The notes beneath the pieces are model-generated. The model worked only from the letters and a program-made list of their open reading frames with translations, was not told where the DNA came from and did not search any database. A DNA stretch of 64,000 bases. It comes from Hyphomicrobiales bacterium (lineage in GTDB: Bacteria; Pseudomonadota; Alphaproteobacteria; Rhizobiales; Rhizobiaceae). The translations under genes were made by a program, and so were the position numbers. Below are positions 37,886 through 47,624 of this stretch, one piece after another. The stretch is from NCBI GenBank assembly GCA_900472575.1, contig UCIV01000040.1, positions 37,567 to 101,566 of the forward strand. The letters are read 5' to 3'. Each line of letters opens with the position of its first letter. The stretch's first letter is position 1.

Positions 37886-38084
37886 AGACTAGGTGGTGAA
37901 GTTTAACAAGGGGTTGGCGCGTCCCGTTTCAGCACAGGACAAATGGACGCTTCGCGAAATGTGGTGAACTCACCCTTACCGACGAGGGCATTACGCCTCT
38001 CTTCGAAACGCGAAAACGAGCAAGCTAATTCCGCCAGCGCAAATCGGGACGCAGAAACGGCCTTCTCGTTTCACAGGGCCTTAA

Positions 38085-39173
38085 TCAGACCCGATATGTC
38101 CTGCCTTCTGCATTAAAAAGATGCAGCTTTTGAGGAGCAGCCTTGAGGCGAACGATATCGCCCTTCGAGACATCGGACGTGCCGGGCAATTTGACGATGA
38201 CCGGCTCTTCGCCGGCTCCGCCTTCGAGATAAAGCAGGGTCACCTCGCCCAGCGCTTCCACCAGCAAAACACGGCCCTCAAAGAGGTAGTCGTCATTTAA
38301 GCAAATCTCCAGATCTTCTGGACGCACGCCGAGACTTGCCTTCGCGCCCCTGTCGGCAGCGGGTACCGTGATCGGTACGCTCGTTGACTGGGCACCCTTG
38401 AGAGTGACCAAGGTTTCGGCGCCGGGTTCGCCGATCGTCACCGGCAGGATGTTCATTGCCGGCGAGCCTATGAAACGCGCAACGAAAAGATTGGCCGGGC
38501 GCTCGTAAAGCTCCAGCGGCGGCCCGACCTGCTCGATCTTTCCAGCGGACAGAACGACGATGCGATCCGCCAGCGTCATGGCCTCGACCTGATCGTGGGT
38601 GACGTAGATCATCGTCGTGTCGGAAAGCTTGTCCTTGAGCTTGGCGATCTCGATGCGGGTCGCGACACGCAGCGCCGCATCGAGGTTCGACAGGGGCTCG
38701 TCGAACAGGAAGACCTTAGGATTGCGGCAGATGGCGCGACCGATCGCGACACGCTGGCGCTGGCCACCGGAGAGCGCTTTGGGCAGACGTTCGAGATAGG
38801 GCGTGAGCTGCAGGATATCGGCCGCCGCGCGAACGCGGCGATCGATCTCGGTTTTGCTTTCGCGGGCGATCCGCATGCCAAAAGCCATGTTGTCGTAAAC
38901 CGTCATATGCGGATAGAGCGCATAGGACTGGAAGACCATGGCGATGCCGCGGCGCGAGGGAGGGACTTCGTTGACGACCTCTCCATCAATCGACATCTCA
39001 CCGGAAGTCACTGTTTCCAGCCCGGCGATCATTCGAAGCAGGGTCGATTTTCCGCAGCCGGACGGACCGACGAAGACGATGAATTCGCCCTGTTCTATTG
39101 TGAGGTCGATGCCGTGCAGCACCTTGACCTGACCATAGGACTTGCGGATTTCCTTGAGCGTTACGCCGGTCAT
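38085..39173 (-). CDS. aglK: Alpha-glucoside ABC transporter ATPase AglK
   Basis: 362 aa. Walker A GPSGCGKST lies at about residues 36-44, Q loop FQSYALYPHM, signature LSGGQRQRVAIGR, Walker B VFLFDEPLSNLDAAL, and H-loop IYVTHDQVEAM. The C-terminal 120 residues form the MalK/UgpC-type TOBE domain. Last gene of aglE-F-G-A-K, where it would energise the AglF-AglG permease. The assignment to the Agl system rests on the operon because this ATPase family is shared among many sugar importers. Confidence 0.9.
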   Translation of the reverse strand: MTGVTLKEIRKSYGQVKVLHGIDLTIEQGEFIVFVGPSGCGKSTLLRMIAGLETVTSGEMSIDGEVVNEVPPSRRGIAMVFQSYALYPHMTVYDNMAFGMRIARESKTEIDRRVRAAADILQLTPYLERLPKALSGGQRQRVAIGRAICRNPKVFLFDEPLSNLDAALRVATRIEIAKLKDKLSDTTMIYVTHDQVEAMTLADRIVVLSAGKIEQVGPPLELYERPANLFVARFIGSPAMNILPVTIGEPGAETLVTLKGAQSTSVPITVPAADRGAKASLGVRPEDLEICLNDDYLFEGRVLLVEALGEVTLLYLEGGAGEEPVIVKLPGTSDVSKGDIVRLKAAPQKLHLFNAEGRTYRV

Positions 39174-39196
39174 GACCGTCCTCCCTGTTCCCTATC

Positions 39197-40864
39197 TCAC
39201 ACGTGCCGTGCGAAGAACGCGCCCCACGCCGGCAGCTCGATCTGGCTGCCTTCAAGTGGCGTCTCAAACCCATGCCCTTCCAGCACTTCCCAATTCCCGT
39301 CCGGCAATGCTGTCGATGAGGAATTAGGGCTCATGTTGAACATGCACAGGATCGTCTCGTTGCCGTAGCGTCTCTCATAGGCGAGCAGCGGCTCTTCCAT
39401 GGTCAGGAAGCTGATCTCACCCTTCGATAGCGCAGGAGTTGCCTTTCGGAAGGCGAGGAAGCGGCGGTATTGCTCAAGCACCGAGGCCGGATCACCGTAT
39501 TGGGCGCTGACGGCCCTCAGCTGGTGTTCGACCGGGATGGGCAGCCAGGTACGTTCTGCCGTCGAGAAGCCCGCCTGCAGCGCCTGCGCATCCCAGACCA
39601 TCGGTGTGCGGCAGCCATCACGGCCCTTGAATTCCGGCCAGAACTGGATGCCGTAAGGATCCTGCAGATCGGCATAGGCGATATCGGCTTCCGTCAGGCC
39701 CAGTTCCTCTCCCTGATAGATGCAGACCGAGCCGCGCTGGGACAGAAGGATGGCGGAGAGCATCTTGGCGTAGCCGTCGCGATCAAGGACCTCCTGGCCC
39801 CAGCGGCTTACATGACGCACCACATCGTGGTTGGAAAAGGCCCAGCAGACCCAGCCTTCCGGCGCTGCGGCCGCAAACGCGTGCTGGGTTTCCTCCACGC
39901 GTGCTGGCGTCAGCACATCGGGTGCCAGGAATTCGAAGGCGTAGCACATATGCATCTTGTCGCCACCGGACGTGTATTCGCCGACGATCTCCAGCCCGCG
40001 CTGGCTATCGCCGACCTCGCCGACGGCGGCGATGGCGGGAAACTCGTTCAGCACGGCACGGAAACGCTTGAGGAAGTCAATGTTTTCCGGGCGGCTCTTG
40101 TCGTAGAGATGCTCCTGGAAGTTATAGGGATTGACCGCAGGCGCGGTGGAGGCGTTACGGCGCGAAGGGTCAAGCGCCGGATTGTCGCGCAGCTCCTTGT
40201 CGTGGAAATAGAAGTTGATCGTGTCGAGACGAAAACCATCGACACCACGCTTCAGCCAGAAGCGGGTCAGATCGAGCAGCGCATCCTGCACCTCGGCATT
40301 ATGCAGGTTCAGGTCCGGCTGGGAGGTAAGGAAATTGTGCATGTAATATTGCATGCGCGTCGGATCCCAGTGCCAGGCGGATCCGCCGAAAATCGATAGC
40401 CAGTTATTGGGCGGCGAACCATCCGGCTTGGCATCCGACCAGACATACCAGTCGGCCTTGGGATTGAAGCGCGAGGACCGGCTTTCGATAAACCACGGAT
40501 GCTGGTCCGAACTATGCGACATGACGAGATCGATCATCACCTTGATGCCGAGGCGATGGGCTTCCGCGATCAGGCCGTCGAAATCTGACAGCGTGCCGAA
40601 CATCGGATCGACATCGATATAATTCGAGACATCGTAACCGAAATCCTTCATCGGCGACGGGAAGAAGGGCGAGATCCAGACGGCGTCGGCACCAAGCGCT
40701 GCGATATGCGGAAGGCGGGCGGTAATGCCCTTGAGGTCACCGATGCCGTCGCCGTTAGAATCCTGAAAGGAGCGCGGGTAGATCTGATAGATCACGGCAC
40801 CGCGCCACCAATCCCGGTCCGGGGCATTGCTGGGCGTCGCTGCGGCTTCTGCGGAAATGCTCAT
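39197..40864 (-). CDS. aglA: Alpha-glucosidase (GH13) AglA
   Basis: 555 aa, close to other GH13 alpha-glucosidases. It hydrolyses imported maltose, sucrose or trehalose-type glucosides in the cytoplasm, as no signal peptide is seen. Landmarks: WWRGAVIYQIYPRSFQDSNG at the start, DAVWISPFFPSPMKDFGYDV, DLVMSHSSDQHPWF (region I), GFRLDTINFY with the nucleophile Asp (region II), AAVGEVGD with the acid Glu (region III) and WAFSNHDVVRH with the stabilising Asp (region IV). It lies between the permease and ATPase genes of the agl operon, as in S. meliloti. Confidence 0.95.
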   Translation of the reverse strand: MSISAEAAATPSNAPDRDWWRGAVIYQIYPRSFQDSNGDGIGDLKGITARLPHIAALGADAVWISPFFPSPMKDFGYDVSNYIDVDPMFGTLSDFDGLIAEAHRLGIKVMIDLVMSHSSDQHPWFIESRSSRFNPKADWYVWSDAKPDGSPPNNWLSIFGGSAWHWDPTRMQYYMHNFLTSQPDLNLHNAEVQDALLDLTRFWLKRGVDGFRLDTINFYFHDKELRDNPALDPSRRNASTAPAVNPYNFQEHLYDKSRPENIDFLKRFRAVLNEFPAIAAVGEVGDSQRGLEIVGEYTSGGDKMHMCYAFEFLAPDVLTPARVEETQHAFAAAAPEGWVCWAFSNHDVVRHVSRWGQEVLDRDGYAKMLSAILLSQRGSVCIYQGEELGLTEADIAYADLQDPYGIQFWPEFKGRDGCRTPMVWDAQALQAGFSTAERTWLPIPVEHQLRAVSAQYGDPASVLEQYRRFLAFRKATPALSKGEISFLTMEEPLLAYERRYGNETILCMFNMSPNSSSTALPDGNWEVLEGHGFETPLEGSQIELPAWGAFFARHV

Positions 40865-40901
40865 TCAATATCCTTGTTGGTTCTGGTGATCGTCCGCGGC
40901 C

Positions 40902-42071
40902 TCAACCGCCCTTGACGGAGCCGGCCAGCAGGCCGCGAACGAGATAACGCTGCAGTGCAAAAAAGACGATAATCGGGACGATAATGGTGATGAAGGCGGA
41001 AGCGGTGAGGATTTCCCACTTTCCGCCCATGGAACCGAGCAGCGCATTGAGTGCGCCTGTCAGCACCAGCTGGTCCTTGCCGGTGCCGAGGAAAACCATG
41101 GCAACGAGAAGGTCGTTCCAGGTCCAGAGGAACTGGAAGATGGAGAAGGAAGCCAGCGCCGGGAAAGACAGAGGCAGCACGATGCGGACGAAAATCTCGA
41201 AGTCGCTGGCGCCATCGACACGGGCGGATTCGATCACTTCCTTTGGCAGACCGGCGATGTAATTGCGCAGGAGATAGATGGCAAGCGGCATGCCGAAAGC
41301 GGCATGCGCCAGCCAGATGCCAACATAACTGCGCGAGGCGATGCCGAAGAATGCGCCGATCTCGTTATACATTTTCAGAAGCGGGATCAGCGACATCTGC
41401 AGCGGCACGACGATCAGGCCGACAACGACGGCGATGATGATCGCGCGGCCGGGAAAATGCATCCATGACAGGGCATAAGCCGCAAAGGCCGATATCAGGA
41501 TCGGGATGATCGTTGCCGGTATGGCGACAGTCAGCGAATTGATGAAGGCCTGACCGATCCCTTGAGAGGTCAGTACCGTGCGATAATTGTCGAGCGTGAA
41601 GGAGGCAGGCTGCGCGACTGAAAGGTAGACGCGCTTGCCGCGCTTATCCGTGAAGGGAGCGTTCTTGGTGAACGTATAGCTGCCGTCCTCGTTGACGGTC
41701 AGCGTTTCGCCATCGCCGATATCCGCAGCCTCACCCGCGGAAAATTCCGTCGGGGCGGCGACCTTTGTGCCGAAGGCTCGGACACTCCCCTTGGGACCGG
41801 CATCGGCAGCATCGAAGACCGAACCGGAAATCACGTAGTTGGGGCCGTCCTGTCTTGCGGTCGATGGCTCACCTAGCCGGGCCGCACTGGTTTCGGCCGC
41901 ACCGCTGAATGCCGTCCACCAGCCGGACGACGCGATCTGGCCCGGTTCCCGCAGCGAGGTGACGAGGATGCCAATCGTCGGGATGAGCCAGAGAATGCAG
42001 ATGACGAGAACCGACAGGTGAACGATGAGGCGAGGAAGGCCTATGCGGCGGAGGGTGATGGCTGCGGTCAT
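40902..42071 (-). CDS. aglG: Alpha-glucoside ABC transporter permease AglG
   Basis: 389 aa from ATG 42071, preceded by GGGGAGGACACTGAG. It begins 1 nt after the aglF stop, so the two are coupled. Helix 1 is LIVHLSVLVICILWLIPTIG. A long periplasmic insertion of about 130 residues follows, rich in acidic and Gly/Thr residues (GEAADIGDGETLTVNEDGSY), as is characteristic of AglG-type permeases. Then come five helices with the EAA loop near residue 285 (ESARVDGASDFEIFVRIVLP). It forms the inner-membrane channel with AglF. Confidence 0.9.
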   Translation of the reverse strand: MTAAITLRRIGLPRLIVHLSVLVICILWLIPTIGILVTSLREPGQIASSGWWTAFSGAAETSAARLGEPSTARQDGPNYVISGSVFDAADAGPKGSVRAFGTKVAAPTEFSAGEAADIGDGETLTVNEDGSYTFTKNAPFTDKRGKRVYLSVAQPASFTLDNYRTVLTSQGIGQAFINSLTVAIPATIIPILISAFAAYALSWMHFPGRAIIIAVVVGLIVVPLQMSLIPLLKMYNEIGAFFGIASRSYVGIWLAHAAFGMPLAIYLLRNYIAGLPKEVIESARVDGASDFEIFVRIVLPLSFPALASFSIFQFLWTWNDLLVAMVFLGTGKDQLVLTGALNALLGSMGGKWEILTASAFITIIVPIIVFFALQRYLVRGLLAGSVKGG

Positions 42072-42072
42072 C

Positions 42073-43086
42073 TCAGTGTCCTCCCCGATCTTCACTTGCC
42101 TGACGGATATTCCAGATCATGATCGGCGTGACCGCTGCCATGATGACGAGCGCGATGACGGCACTTCGGCCACTGTCACCGCCGCCGCGGAACATCCAGT
42201 CGAACATCAGGTTGGCCAGCACCATCGTGTTCCACTGGCCGTTGGTCATTGTCAGCACGATGTCGAAGACTTTCAGGACGAGAATGGTGATCGTGGTCCA
42301 GACGACGGCGATCGTGCCCCAGATCTGCGGCACCATGATCTTCCAGAAGATCTGCCAGCCATTGGCACCGTCAATGACGGCCGCCTCGATCGTCTCTTCG
42401 GGAATGCCACGAAGGGCGGCCGAGAGGATGACCATGGCGAACCCGGTCTGGATCCAGATGAGGATCACCATGAGGAAGAAATTATTCCAGATCGGCATGG
42501 CGATCCAGACCTGCGGATCGCCGCCGAAGAACTGAACGATCGCGTTGAGGAGACCGATCTGCGTGCCATCGGCGCCGCGATATTCGTAGATGAATTTCCA
42601 GATGACGGAGGCGCCGACGAAGGAGATGGCCATCGGCATGAAGATCAGGCTTTTTGCAATATTGCCCCACCAGATGCGGTCGGTGAGCACCGCGATGACG
42701 AGGCCGAAGAATGTGCAGGCGGCGGGTACGACGGCGAGCCAGAGGATGTTGTTGAAGATCGACTGGCGGAACTGCGCGTCGGTCGCTGCCCACCAGTAAT
42801 TGGCCAGCCCGACGAAATTGCCGCCGGACCTGTCATAGAAGGAGAGGATGAAGGTCGCGATAACGGGATAGACGAGGTAGACGATCATCAGAAGCAGCGC
42901 GGGGCCGAGGAACAGCCAGGGCCGGATCGCCGCATGGGTTTTCAGGTTGGCCGAAATCCGCTGCACGTCGCCCGAGCGCACCGGCAGGACGATCTGCAGC
43001 AGCTTGTCGGAAAGCCAGTAATAAAGCGCACAGCCAAACACGCCGGCAATTACCGCGCCGAAGGCCGATACGATCTGCGATGCCAT
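42073..43086 (-). CDS. aglF: Alpha-glucoside ABC transporter permease AglF
   Basis: 337 aa from ATG 43086 with TTGGGAGGGGCAGC upstream. The ATG at 43122 is possible but has no comparable site. It is a sugar-type permease with a first helix near residue 5-30 and further helices from about 65. The EAA loop is EAAVIDGANGWQIFWKIMVP near 240. MTNGQWNTMVLANLMFDWMF is typical of the family. It pairs with AglG. A 139-bp RIME-type element lies between this gene and aglE. Confidence 0.9.
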   Translation of the reverse strand: MASQIVSAFGAVIAGVFGCALYYWLSDKLLQIVLPVRSGDVQRISANLKTHAAIRPWLFLGPALLLMIVYLVYPVIATFILSFYDRSGGNFVGLANYWWAATDAQFRQSIFNNILWLAVVPAACTFFGLVIAVLTDRIWWGNIAKSLIFMPMAISFVGASVIWKFIYEYRGADGTQIGLLNAIVQFFGGDPQVWIAMPIWNNFFLMVILIWIQTGFAMVILSAALRGIPEETIEAAVIDGANGWQIFWKIMVPQIWGTIAVVWTTITILVLKVFDIVLTMTNGQWNTMVLANLMFDWMFRGGGDSGRSAVIALVIMAAVTPIMIWNIRQASEDRGGH

Positions 43087-43132
43087 GCTGCCCCTCCCAA
43101 TCTGTGGCTTAAGCGCAGACATTCGTCTGCTT

Positions 43133-43271
43133 GGCCCCTCACCCTAACCCTCTCCCCGTAAACGGGGCGAGGGAACGTGCCCTGCGCAAAGGCCGAGATT
43201 ATCGAGACGTTGCGCCTTGCTTCCTTCTCCCCGCATGCGGGGAGAAGGTGCCGGCAGGCGGATGAGGGGCC
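43133..43271. repeat. RIME-type palindromic repeat inside the agl operon
   Basis: 139 bp with terminal inverted ends GGCCCCTC and GAGGGGCC. Internal hairpins are CTCCCCGTAAACGGGGCGAG and CTTCTCCCCGCATGCGGGGAGAAG, then GTGCCGGCAGGCGGATGAGG. It is the same architecture as the element at 26134-26271. It separates aglE from aglF and may stabilise or uncouple the aglE message. Confidence 0.8.
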
Positions 43272-43297
43272 GCCGACATAATCGAGAGAAGAAGTTT

Positions 43298-44659
43298 CTA
43301 CCTCAACCCGTCCCAGGCTTTCTGGATTTCACCTGCGGCCGTCTTGGCATCCTTGCCGCCGACATAATCGATCATGCCGGTCCAGAAGGCGCCGGCGCCG
43401 ATCTTGCCGGGCATCTGGTCGGACGCGTCGAAGCGGAAGGTGGTTGCCTTTGTCAGTAACTCGCCCTGTTTCTTGAGGACTTCGTTGGCGTAGGAATCGA
43501 GATTGACGCCCTTATATGGCGTAAGGAACGAGGCCTGCGCCATCCACACTTCATGGGCGATCGGCGTTTTCAGGAATTCGATAAAGGCCTTGGCGGCAGG
43601 ACTATCCTTGGTGACGGCGAAGAATGTGCCGGCGCCCAAGACCGGCGTGCCAAGTTCAGGCTTGGAGGCATAGGTCGGCATGTAGAAGAAATCGGCATCG
43701 ACACCGAGTTCCTTGTCCGGCGGGAAGAAGGACGGGACGAAGGATGCCTGGTGATGCAGGTAGCATTTCGGCGGGATGTCGAAGAGGCCCTTGGGGCTGT
43801 CGCGAAAATCGGTCGAGGCAACGGCTGCCACGCCGCCAGCGACATATTTCTCGTTCTTGGCGAACTTGCCGAATTCCTTGATCGCGCCGACCACGGCCGG
43901 ATCGTCGAACTTCACTTCGTTCGATACCCACTTGTCATAGGTTTCCGGCGTCTGGGTGCGCAGCATCATGTCCTCGACCCAGTCTGTCGCCGGCCAGCCT
44001 GTTGCGCCGCCGGAACCGAGACCGATGCACCATGGCACCCCGCCATCCTCGACGATCTGGTCGGTCAACGCGATCAGATCCTCCATGGTCTTGGGGATTT
44101 CATACCCGGCTTCCTCAAAATTTTCCGGTACGTACCAGACCATGGACTTGAGGTCGGCCTTGAAGGGGAAGCCGAAGTAACCTTCCTTGCCATCCTTGCC
44201 CTTGTAGGTGCCGTAGCGAACCCAGTCTTCGCCGGAGCCGTAATTGGTCTTGACCCAGTCGGCGTTTTCCTGGCCAAGCGAGGTGAGAAAACCCTTGGTG
44301 GATAGATCAGCCAGAAGGCCCGGCTGTGGGATGATGGCGATGTTGGGCGGTGACCCTGCCTGGGTATCGATGACGATCTGCTGCTCGTAGTTTTCGGAGG
44401 AGGAGTATTTACCGTTGATGCCGGTGGCAGCGTTGAAATAGGCAAGCACGCTGTTGAACAGCACCTCGTCCTCGCCGCGCCACGGACCGAACAGGGTCAG
44501 GTTCTGGCCCTTGAGGTCGGCATGCGCAGCCTTGAAATCCTCATAGCTCTTCCAGTTGAACTTGGCATCCTGGCCCGGCGGAAACTTCAGTTCCTGCGCA
44601 TGTGCCATGCCTGCGATCAAGGCCACCGCAGCGGTGCCGATCCAAACAGAAGTCCTCAT
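43298..44659 (-). CDS. aglE: Alpha-glucoside-binding periplasmic protein AglE
   Basis: 453 aa from ATG 44659, preceded by GGGAGGAGGATTTG. The longer frame is not needed. The signal peptide MRTSVWIGTAAVALIAGMAH ends AHA before QELKFPPGQDAK, so cleavage is after residue 21. It is a large family-1 extracellular sugar-binding protein: LTLFGPWRGEDEVLFNSVLAYF near the start, IAIIPQPGLLADLS, YFGFPFKADLKSMVWYVPENF, and DMMLRTQTPETYDKWV. First gene of the operon. The LacI-type regulator gene aglR, which I expect next to aglE in related genomes, is absent; folD is upstream instead. Confidence 0.92.
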   Translation of the reverse strand: MRTSVWIGTAAVALIAGMAHAQELKFPPGQDAKFNWKSYEDFKAAHADLKGQNLTLFGPWRGEDEVLFNSVLAYFNAATGINGKYSSSENYEQQIVIDTQAGSPPNIAIIPQPGLLADLSTKGFLTSLGQENADWVKTNYGSGEDWVRYGTYKGKDGKEGYFGFPFKADLKSMVWYVPENFEEAGYEIPKTMEDLIALTDQIVEDGGVPWCIGLGSGGATGWPATDWVEDMMLRTQTPETYDKWVSNEVKFDDPAVVGAIKEFGKFAKNEKYVAGGVAAVASTDFRDSPKGLFDIPPKCYLHHQASFVPSFFPPDKELGVDADFFYMPTYASKPELGTPVLGAGTFFAVTKDSPAAKAFIEFLKTPIAHEVWMAQASFLTPYKGVNLDSYANEVLKKQGELLTKATTFRFDASDQMPGKIGAGAFWTGMIDYVGGKDAKTAAGEIQKAWDGLR

Positions 44660-44703
44660 CAAATCCTCCTCCCTCTCAAAATCGTTTAAGTCGACCTGAA
44701 AGA

Positions 44704-44727
44704 TTGCCACATGCGACGACGTGGCAA
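44704..44727. promoter_or_regulatory. Palindrome upstream of aglE
   Basis: TTGCCAC and GTGGCAA are perfect 7-bp arms around a 10-bp spacer, 45 bp before the aglE start codon. It is a plausible operator for an alpha-glucoside regulator located elsewhere. Confidence 0.45.
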
Positions 44728-44804
44728 CCGGAGTGATGATTTAACGCTCCCGCTGAGGAATCAAGGGGCTATCGCGCAACCACGGCGCGACAAATGTGCA
44801 AATT

Positions 44805-45704
44805 TTAGAACTTCGGCACGGGTAGGCTGCAGGCGCGGTGTGCGGCGATGACCGTGTTGGCCATCAGCATGGCAATCGTCATCGGCCCGACGCCGCCTGG
44901 AACGGGCGTAATCGAGGCAGCAACCTCCGAGGCTTCGGCAAAGGCGACGTCGCCGACGAGCTTGGTCTTGCCCTCGCCCTTTTCGGGAGCCGGCACGCGG
45001 TTGATGCCGACATCGATAACGGTTGCGTCCGGCTTGACCCAGTCGCGCTTGACCATTTCGGCCCGCCCGACGGCTGCGACAAGAATATCGGCATTGCGGC
45101 AGACGGAAGCGAGATCCTTGGTGCGCGAATGCGCCATGGTGACGGTGGCATTGGCCGCGAGAAGAAGCAGGCCCATCGGCTTGCCGAACAGGTTGGAACG
45201 GCCGATGACGACGGCATTGAGACCCGAAAGGTCTTCACCATGGACGCGCTTGACGAGCAGCATCGAGCCGGCCGGAGTGCAGGAGATGAGGCCGGTATCG
45301 AGGTCGCCCGTGGCAATCTTGCCGGCATTGGCGATGTTCAGGCCATCGACGTCCTTTTCCGGCAGGATGGACTGGATGATGGCATCGCTGTCGAAATGTT
45401 TCGGCAGCGGCAGCTGGACGAGAATGCCGTGAACTGCCGGATCGGCGTTGAGCGTGTCGACCAGCGCCTGCAGTTCTTCCTGCGTCGTCTCTTCCGGCAG
45501 GGTGTGCTGGATGGAGTTGAAGCCGCATTGCTTGGCCATCTTGCCCTTGGAATTGACGTAGGCGTGGCTTGCCGGATCTTCGCCGACGATGACGACCGCG
45601 AGGCCCGGCTTGATACCGGTTTTGCCTTCCAGCGATACGGATGCTTCGGTTACGGCGGAAATCACGGAAGCGGCTGCTTCCTTGCCATCGATCACAAATG
45701 CCAC
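44805..45704 (-). CDS. folD: Methylenetetrahydrofolate dehydrogenase/cyclohydrolase FolD
   Basis: 299 aa from a GTG start at 45704 with GCGAGGAG upstream. The longer ATG frame to 45767 lacks a site. It is a bifunctional one-carbon enzyme converting methylene-THF to formyl-THF with NADP. Landmarks: VVIVGEDPASHAYVNSKGKM near residue 38 (with the catalytic Lys in SKGKMA), ILVQLPLPKH near 100, PEKDVDGLN, SCTPAGSMLLV, VVIGRSNLFGKPMGLLLL near 168 and the C-terminal PVPGGVGPMTIAMLMANT. Length fits the family. It is read in the same direction as aglE but has no evident functional link to the genes around it. Confidence 0.95.
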   Translation of the reverse strand: MAFVIDGKEAAASVISAVTEASVSLEGKTGIKPGLAVVIVGEDPASHAYVNSKGKMAKQCGFNSIQHTLPEETTQEELQALVDTLNADPAVHGILVQLPLPKHFDSDAIIQSILPEKDVDGLNIANAGKIATGDLDTGLISCTPAGSMLLVKRVHGEDLSGLNAVVIGRSNLFGKPMGLLLLAANATVTMAHSRTKDLASVCRNADILVAAVGRAEMVKRDWVKPDATVIDVGINRVPAPEKGEGKTKLVGDVAFAEASEVAASITPVPGGVGPMTIAMLMANTVIAAHRACSLPVPKF

Positions 45705-45823
45705 GGTGAACTCCTCGCTTCTCAGCGTCAAATTAGGGGATCGGCGGAGGGCCGATTGCCCATGCACGCCCTATGCTGTCCAGATCAGGCAAATGCAAGG
45801 AGTTTATGCCGGGTGACACTGGA

Positions 45824-47536
45824 TCAGCCCGTCGCCTTCAGCTGACGGGCAGCGTGTTCGGCCACCAGTTCGCGAAGCTCGGCGAGTTCGCGCTGCAACG
45901 TGAGCAACTCTTCCTGATCATAGTCAACAGCGTCATCCCAACGCTGCCAGCTCTCCTCGCCGCGACGTTTCAGGGACTCATCGACCAGGGCTGCAACATG
46001 CGGCGGCAGATCCGTCTCTTTCAAGGTCATCCGGTTTTCGATGAGCAAGGAACGCATCCGATCGCCAAAAGCGGTATCGTTTGCAGCAAGCCGTTCCTCG
46101 ACCGGATCGTCAGCGGGAAGGCGCTCATTGTGGCCATGTTCATAAAGCAATGCGCTTTCATCAATGGCGTGCGCGGCGGCAGGCTCGACCTGCAGATCGT
46201 GCTCGGGCAAGTCCAGTTGAACGGGCATATCTTCGAATTCGGTCGCAAGCTGCGACTGACGCCGATAACGCAGCGCCGATAACAGGAGACCGGCAAGAAA
46301 CCCGAGGAGCGCCCCAAGACCTGAAAGCCTGATCAGGTCGGGACCGAGACGCTCCGCTGAAGCGGGCGATGCAGCGCGCAGAACAGGCGGGAGCGAAACG
46401 GCCACGGGCCTGGATGAATTGGATGCCGCTTCGATCTTATCGAGGTTATGGCGGGCTTCTTCGGCTGAAGCATGAAGCGATGAAAGCTGTGCGGCCGTGT
46501 CGTTCAACGGCCTGTCCGCGTCGAGAGCCGCCTTGCGATCCTTAAGCTCGGCAAGGGCCTTCGTCGTTGTAGCAAGATCATCCTTGAGCGAGGCCACAAG
46601 CTGGCGCAATGCGCTGCCGATATCCCGTTTGGCACCGTCGAGAGCGCCTTGAGCCGCCACCAGCCGTGGATGAAGCGGACCAAGATTGACCGCGAGCTGC
46701 TGGACGGCAAGCTCCGCCTGCACATAACGCTGCCGTTCGTATTCAAGGCCCGTAAATTCTAGGCTGTCGGGAAGCGGCTTGGCAAGCACATCGGCGAGCT
46801 TCATCGACGACGCCATCTGCTGCTTTTCAGCCACTTCCGCAAGATGCCGTTCGGTATCGGAGATATCGGTCTCAAGCTTGCGATGCTCGTCCTGCAACGA
46901 CTGCAGTTTTGCGCGCGTGCCTTCATCCAGCTTGCCGACAAAACCTGTGAGCGCGGATTCGGCCCTGGCGGCCGCCTTGCGCATCGCATCCACCTGCGGG
47001 CTTGGCGTTTCACCAATATTAGCAACAAGCGAGCGCCGGAGTTCGCTTGCCAGCTGATTGGCGATAACAGCGGCGGTCTGGGGATCATCTGCCTTGGCAC
47101 CGAGCACTATTCTGGCGCCGGCAGCGTCGTAAGAAACGGACATTGCATCGCGTAATCTCTGGCGGGCGACTTCCTCCACCTGCGAAACCGTCGTCACCTC
47201 ACCTGAAACAACTTCGGAGACAACACGGGCTATGCTGGGGCGGTTTTCCTCTACGCTTGCAAGGTTGAGGGCGCGAATGACATTGTCCAGCACCGTCTTG
47301 GAACCCAGCTCTTCGATGGCGGAATGGATCGCCTCGCCGCGCTGGGTGGTGACTGCTACCTGCGTCTCGGCTTTAAATTGGACGCCTTGGAGCTGCATGG
47401 CGACAAAAGGTATGGTGATGCCGAAAGCCGCTGTCATTGCCAGCGCCGGACTAAATGTCAGGAAAGCTGAATGGAGCCGGCGAAAGATCGACGGCATCCC
47501 GTCGGGCGCTTGCCTGTCCTTTGCATCGGCATACAT
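45824..47536 (-). CDS. GumC/Wzz-like polysaccharide chain-length and export protein
   Basis: 570 aa. A membrane segment lies near residues 32-50 (ALAMTAAFGITIPFVAMQL) and a second near 405-428 (GLGALLGFLAGLLLSALRYR). Between them is a long periplasmic coiled-coil region of about 350 residues (ETDISDTERHLAEVAEKQQ and LATTTKALAELKDRKAALD). A cytoplasmic tail of about 140 residues follows. This is the Wzz/GumC/ExoP periplasmic layout, but the C-terminal tyrosine-kinase domain is absent: no Walker motif is seen in the tail, which is acidic and helical. It lies next to a WecG-like gene on the same strand, suggesting a small surface-polysaccharide unit. Confidence 0.7.
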   Translation of the reverse strand: MYADAKDRQAPDGMPSIFRRLHSAFLTFSPALAMTAAFGITIPFVAMQLQGVQFKAETQVAVTTQRGEAIHSAIEELGSKTVLDNVIRALNLASVEENRPSIARVVSEVVSGEVTTVSQVEEVARQRLRDAMSVSYDAAGARIVLGAKADDPQTAAVIANQLASELRRSLVANIGETPSPQVDAMRKAAARAESALTGFVGKLDEGTRAKLQSLQDEHRKLETDISDTERHLAEVAEKQQMASSMKLADVLAKPLPDSLEFTGLEYERQRYVQAELAVQQLAVNLGPLHPRLVAAQGALDGAKRDIGSALRQLVASLKDDLATTTKALAELKDRKAALDADRPLNDTAAQLSSLHASAEEARHNLDKIEAASNSSRPVAVSLPPVLRAASPASAERLGPDLIRLSGLGALLGFLAGLLLSALRYRRQSQLATEFEDMPVQLDLPEHDLQVEPAAAHAIDESALLYEHGHNERLPADDPVEERLAANDTAFGDRMRSLLIENRMTLKETDLPPHVAALVDESLKRRGEESWQRWDDAVDYDQEELLTLQRELAELRELVAEHAARQLKATG

Positions 47537-47624
47537 TGCTCACCACCTCTGCGCGCAGCGGAGCCGACATTGCCCGCATTGATTAATGCAGTCTAAATTT
47601 TCGTGGCAAACAAAAGGTTAACCG

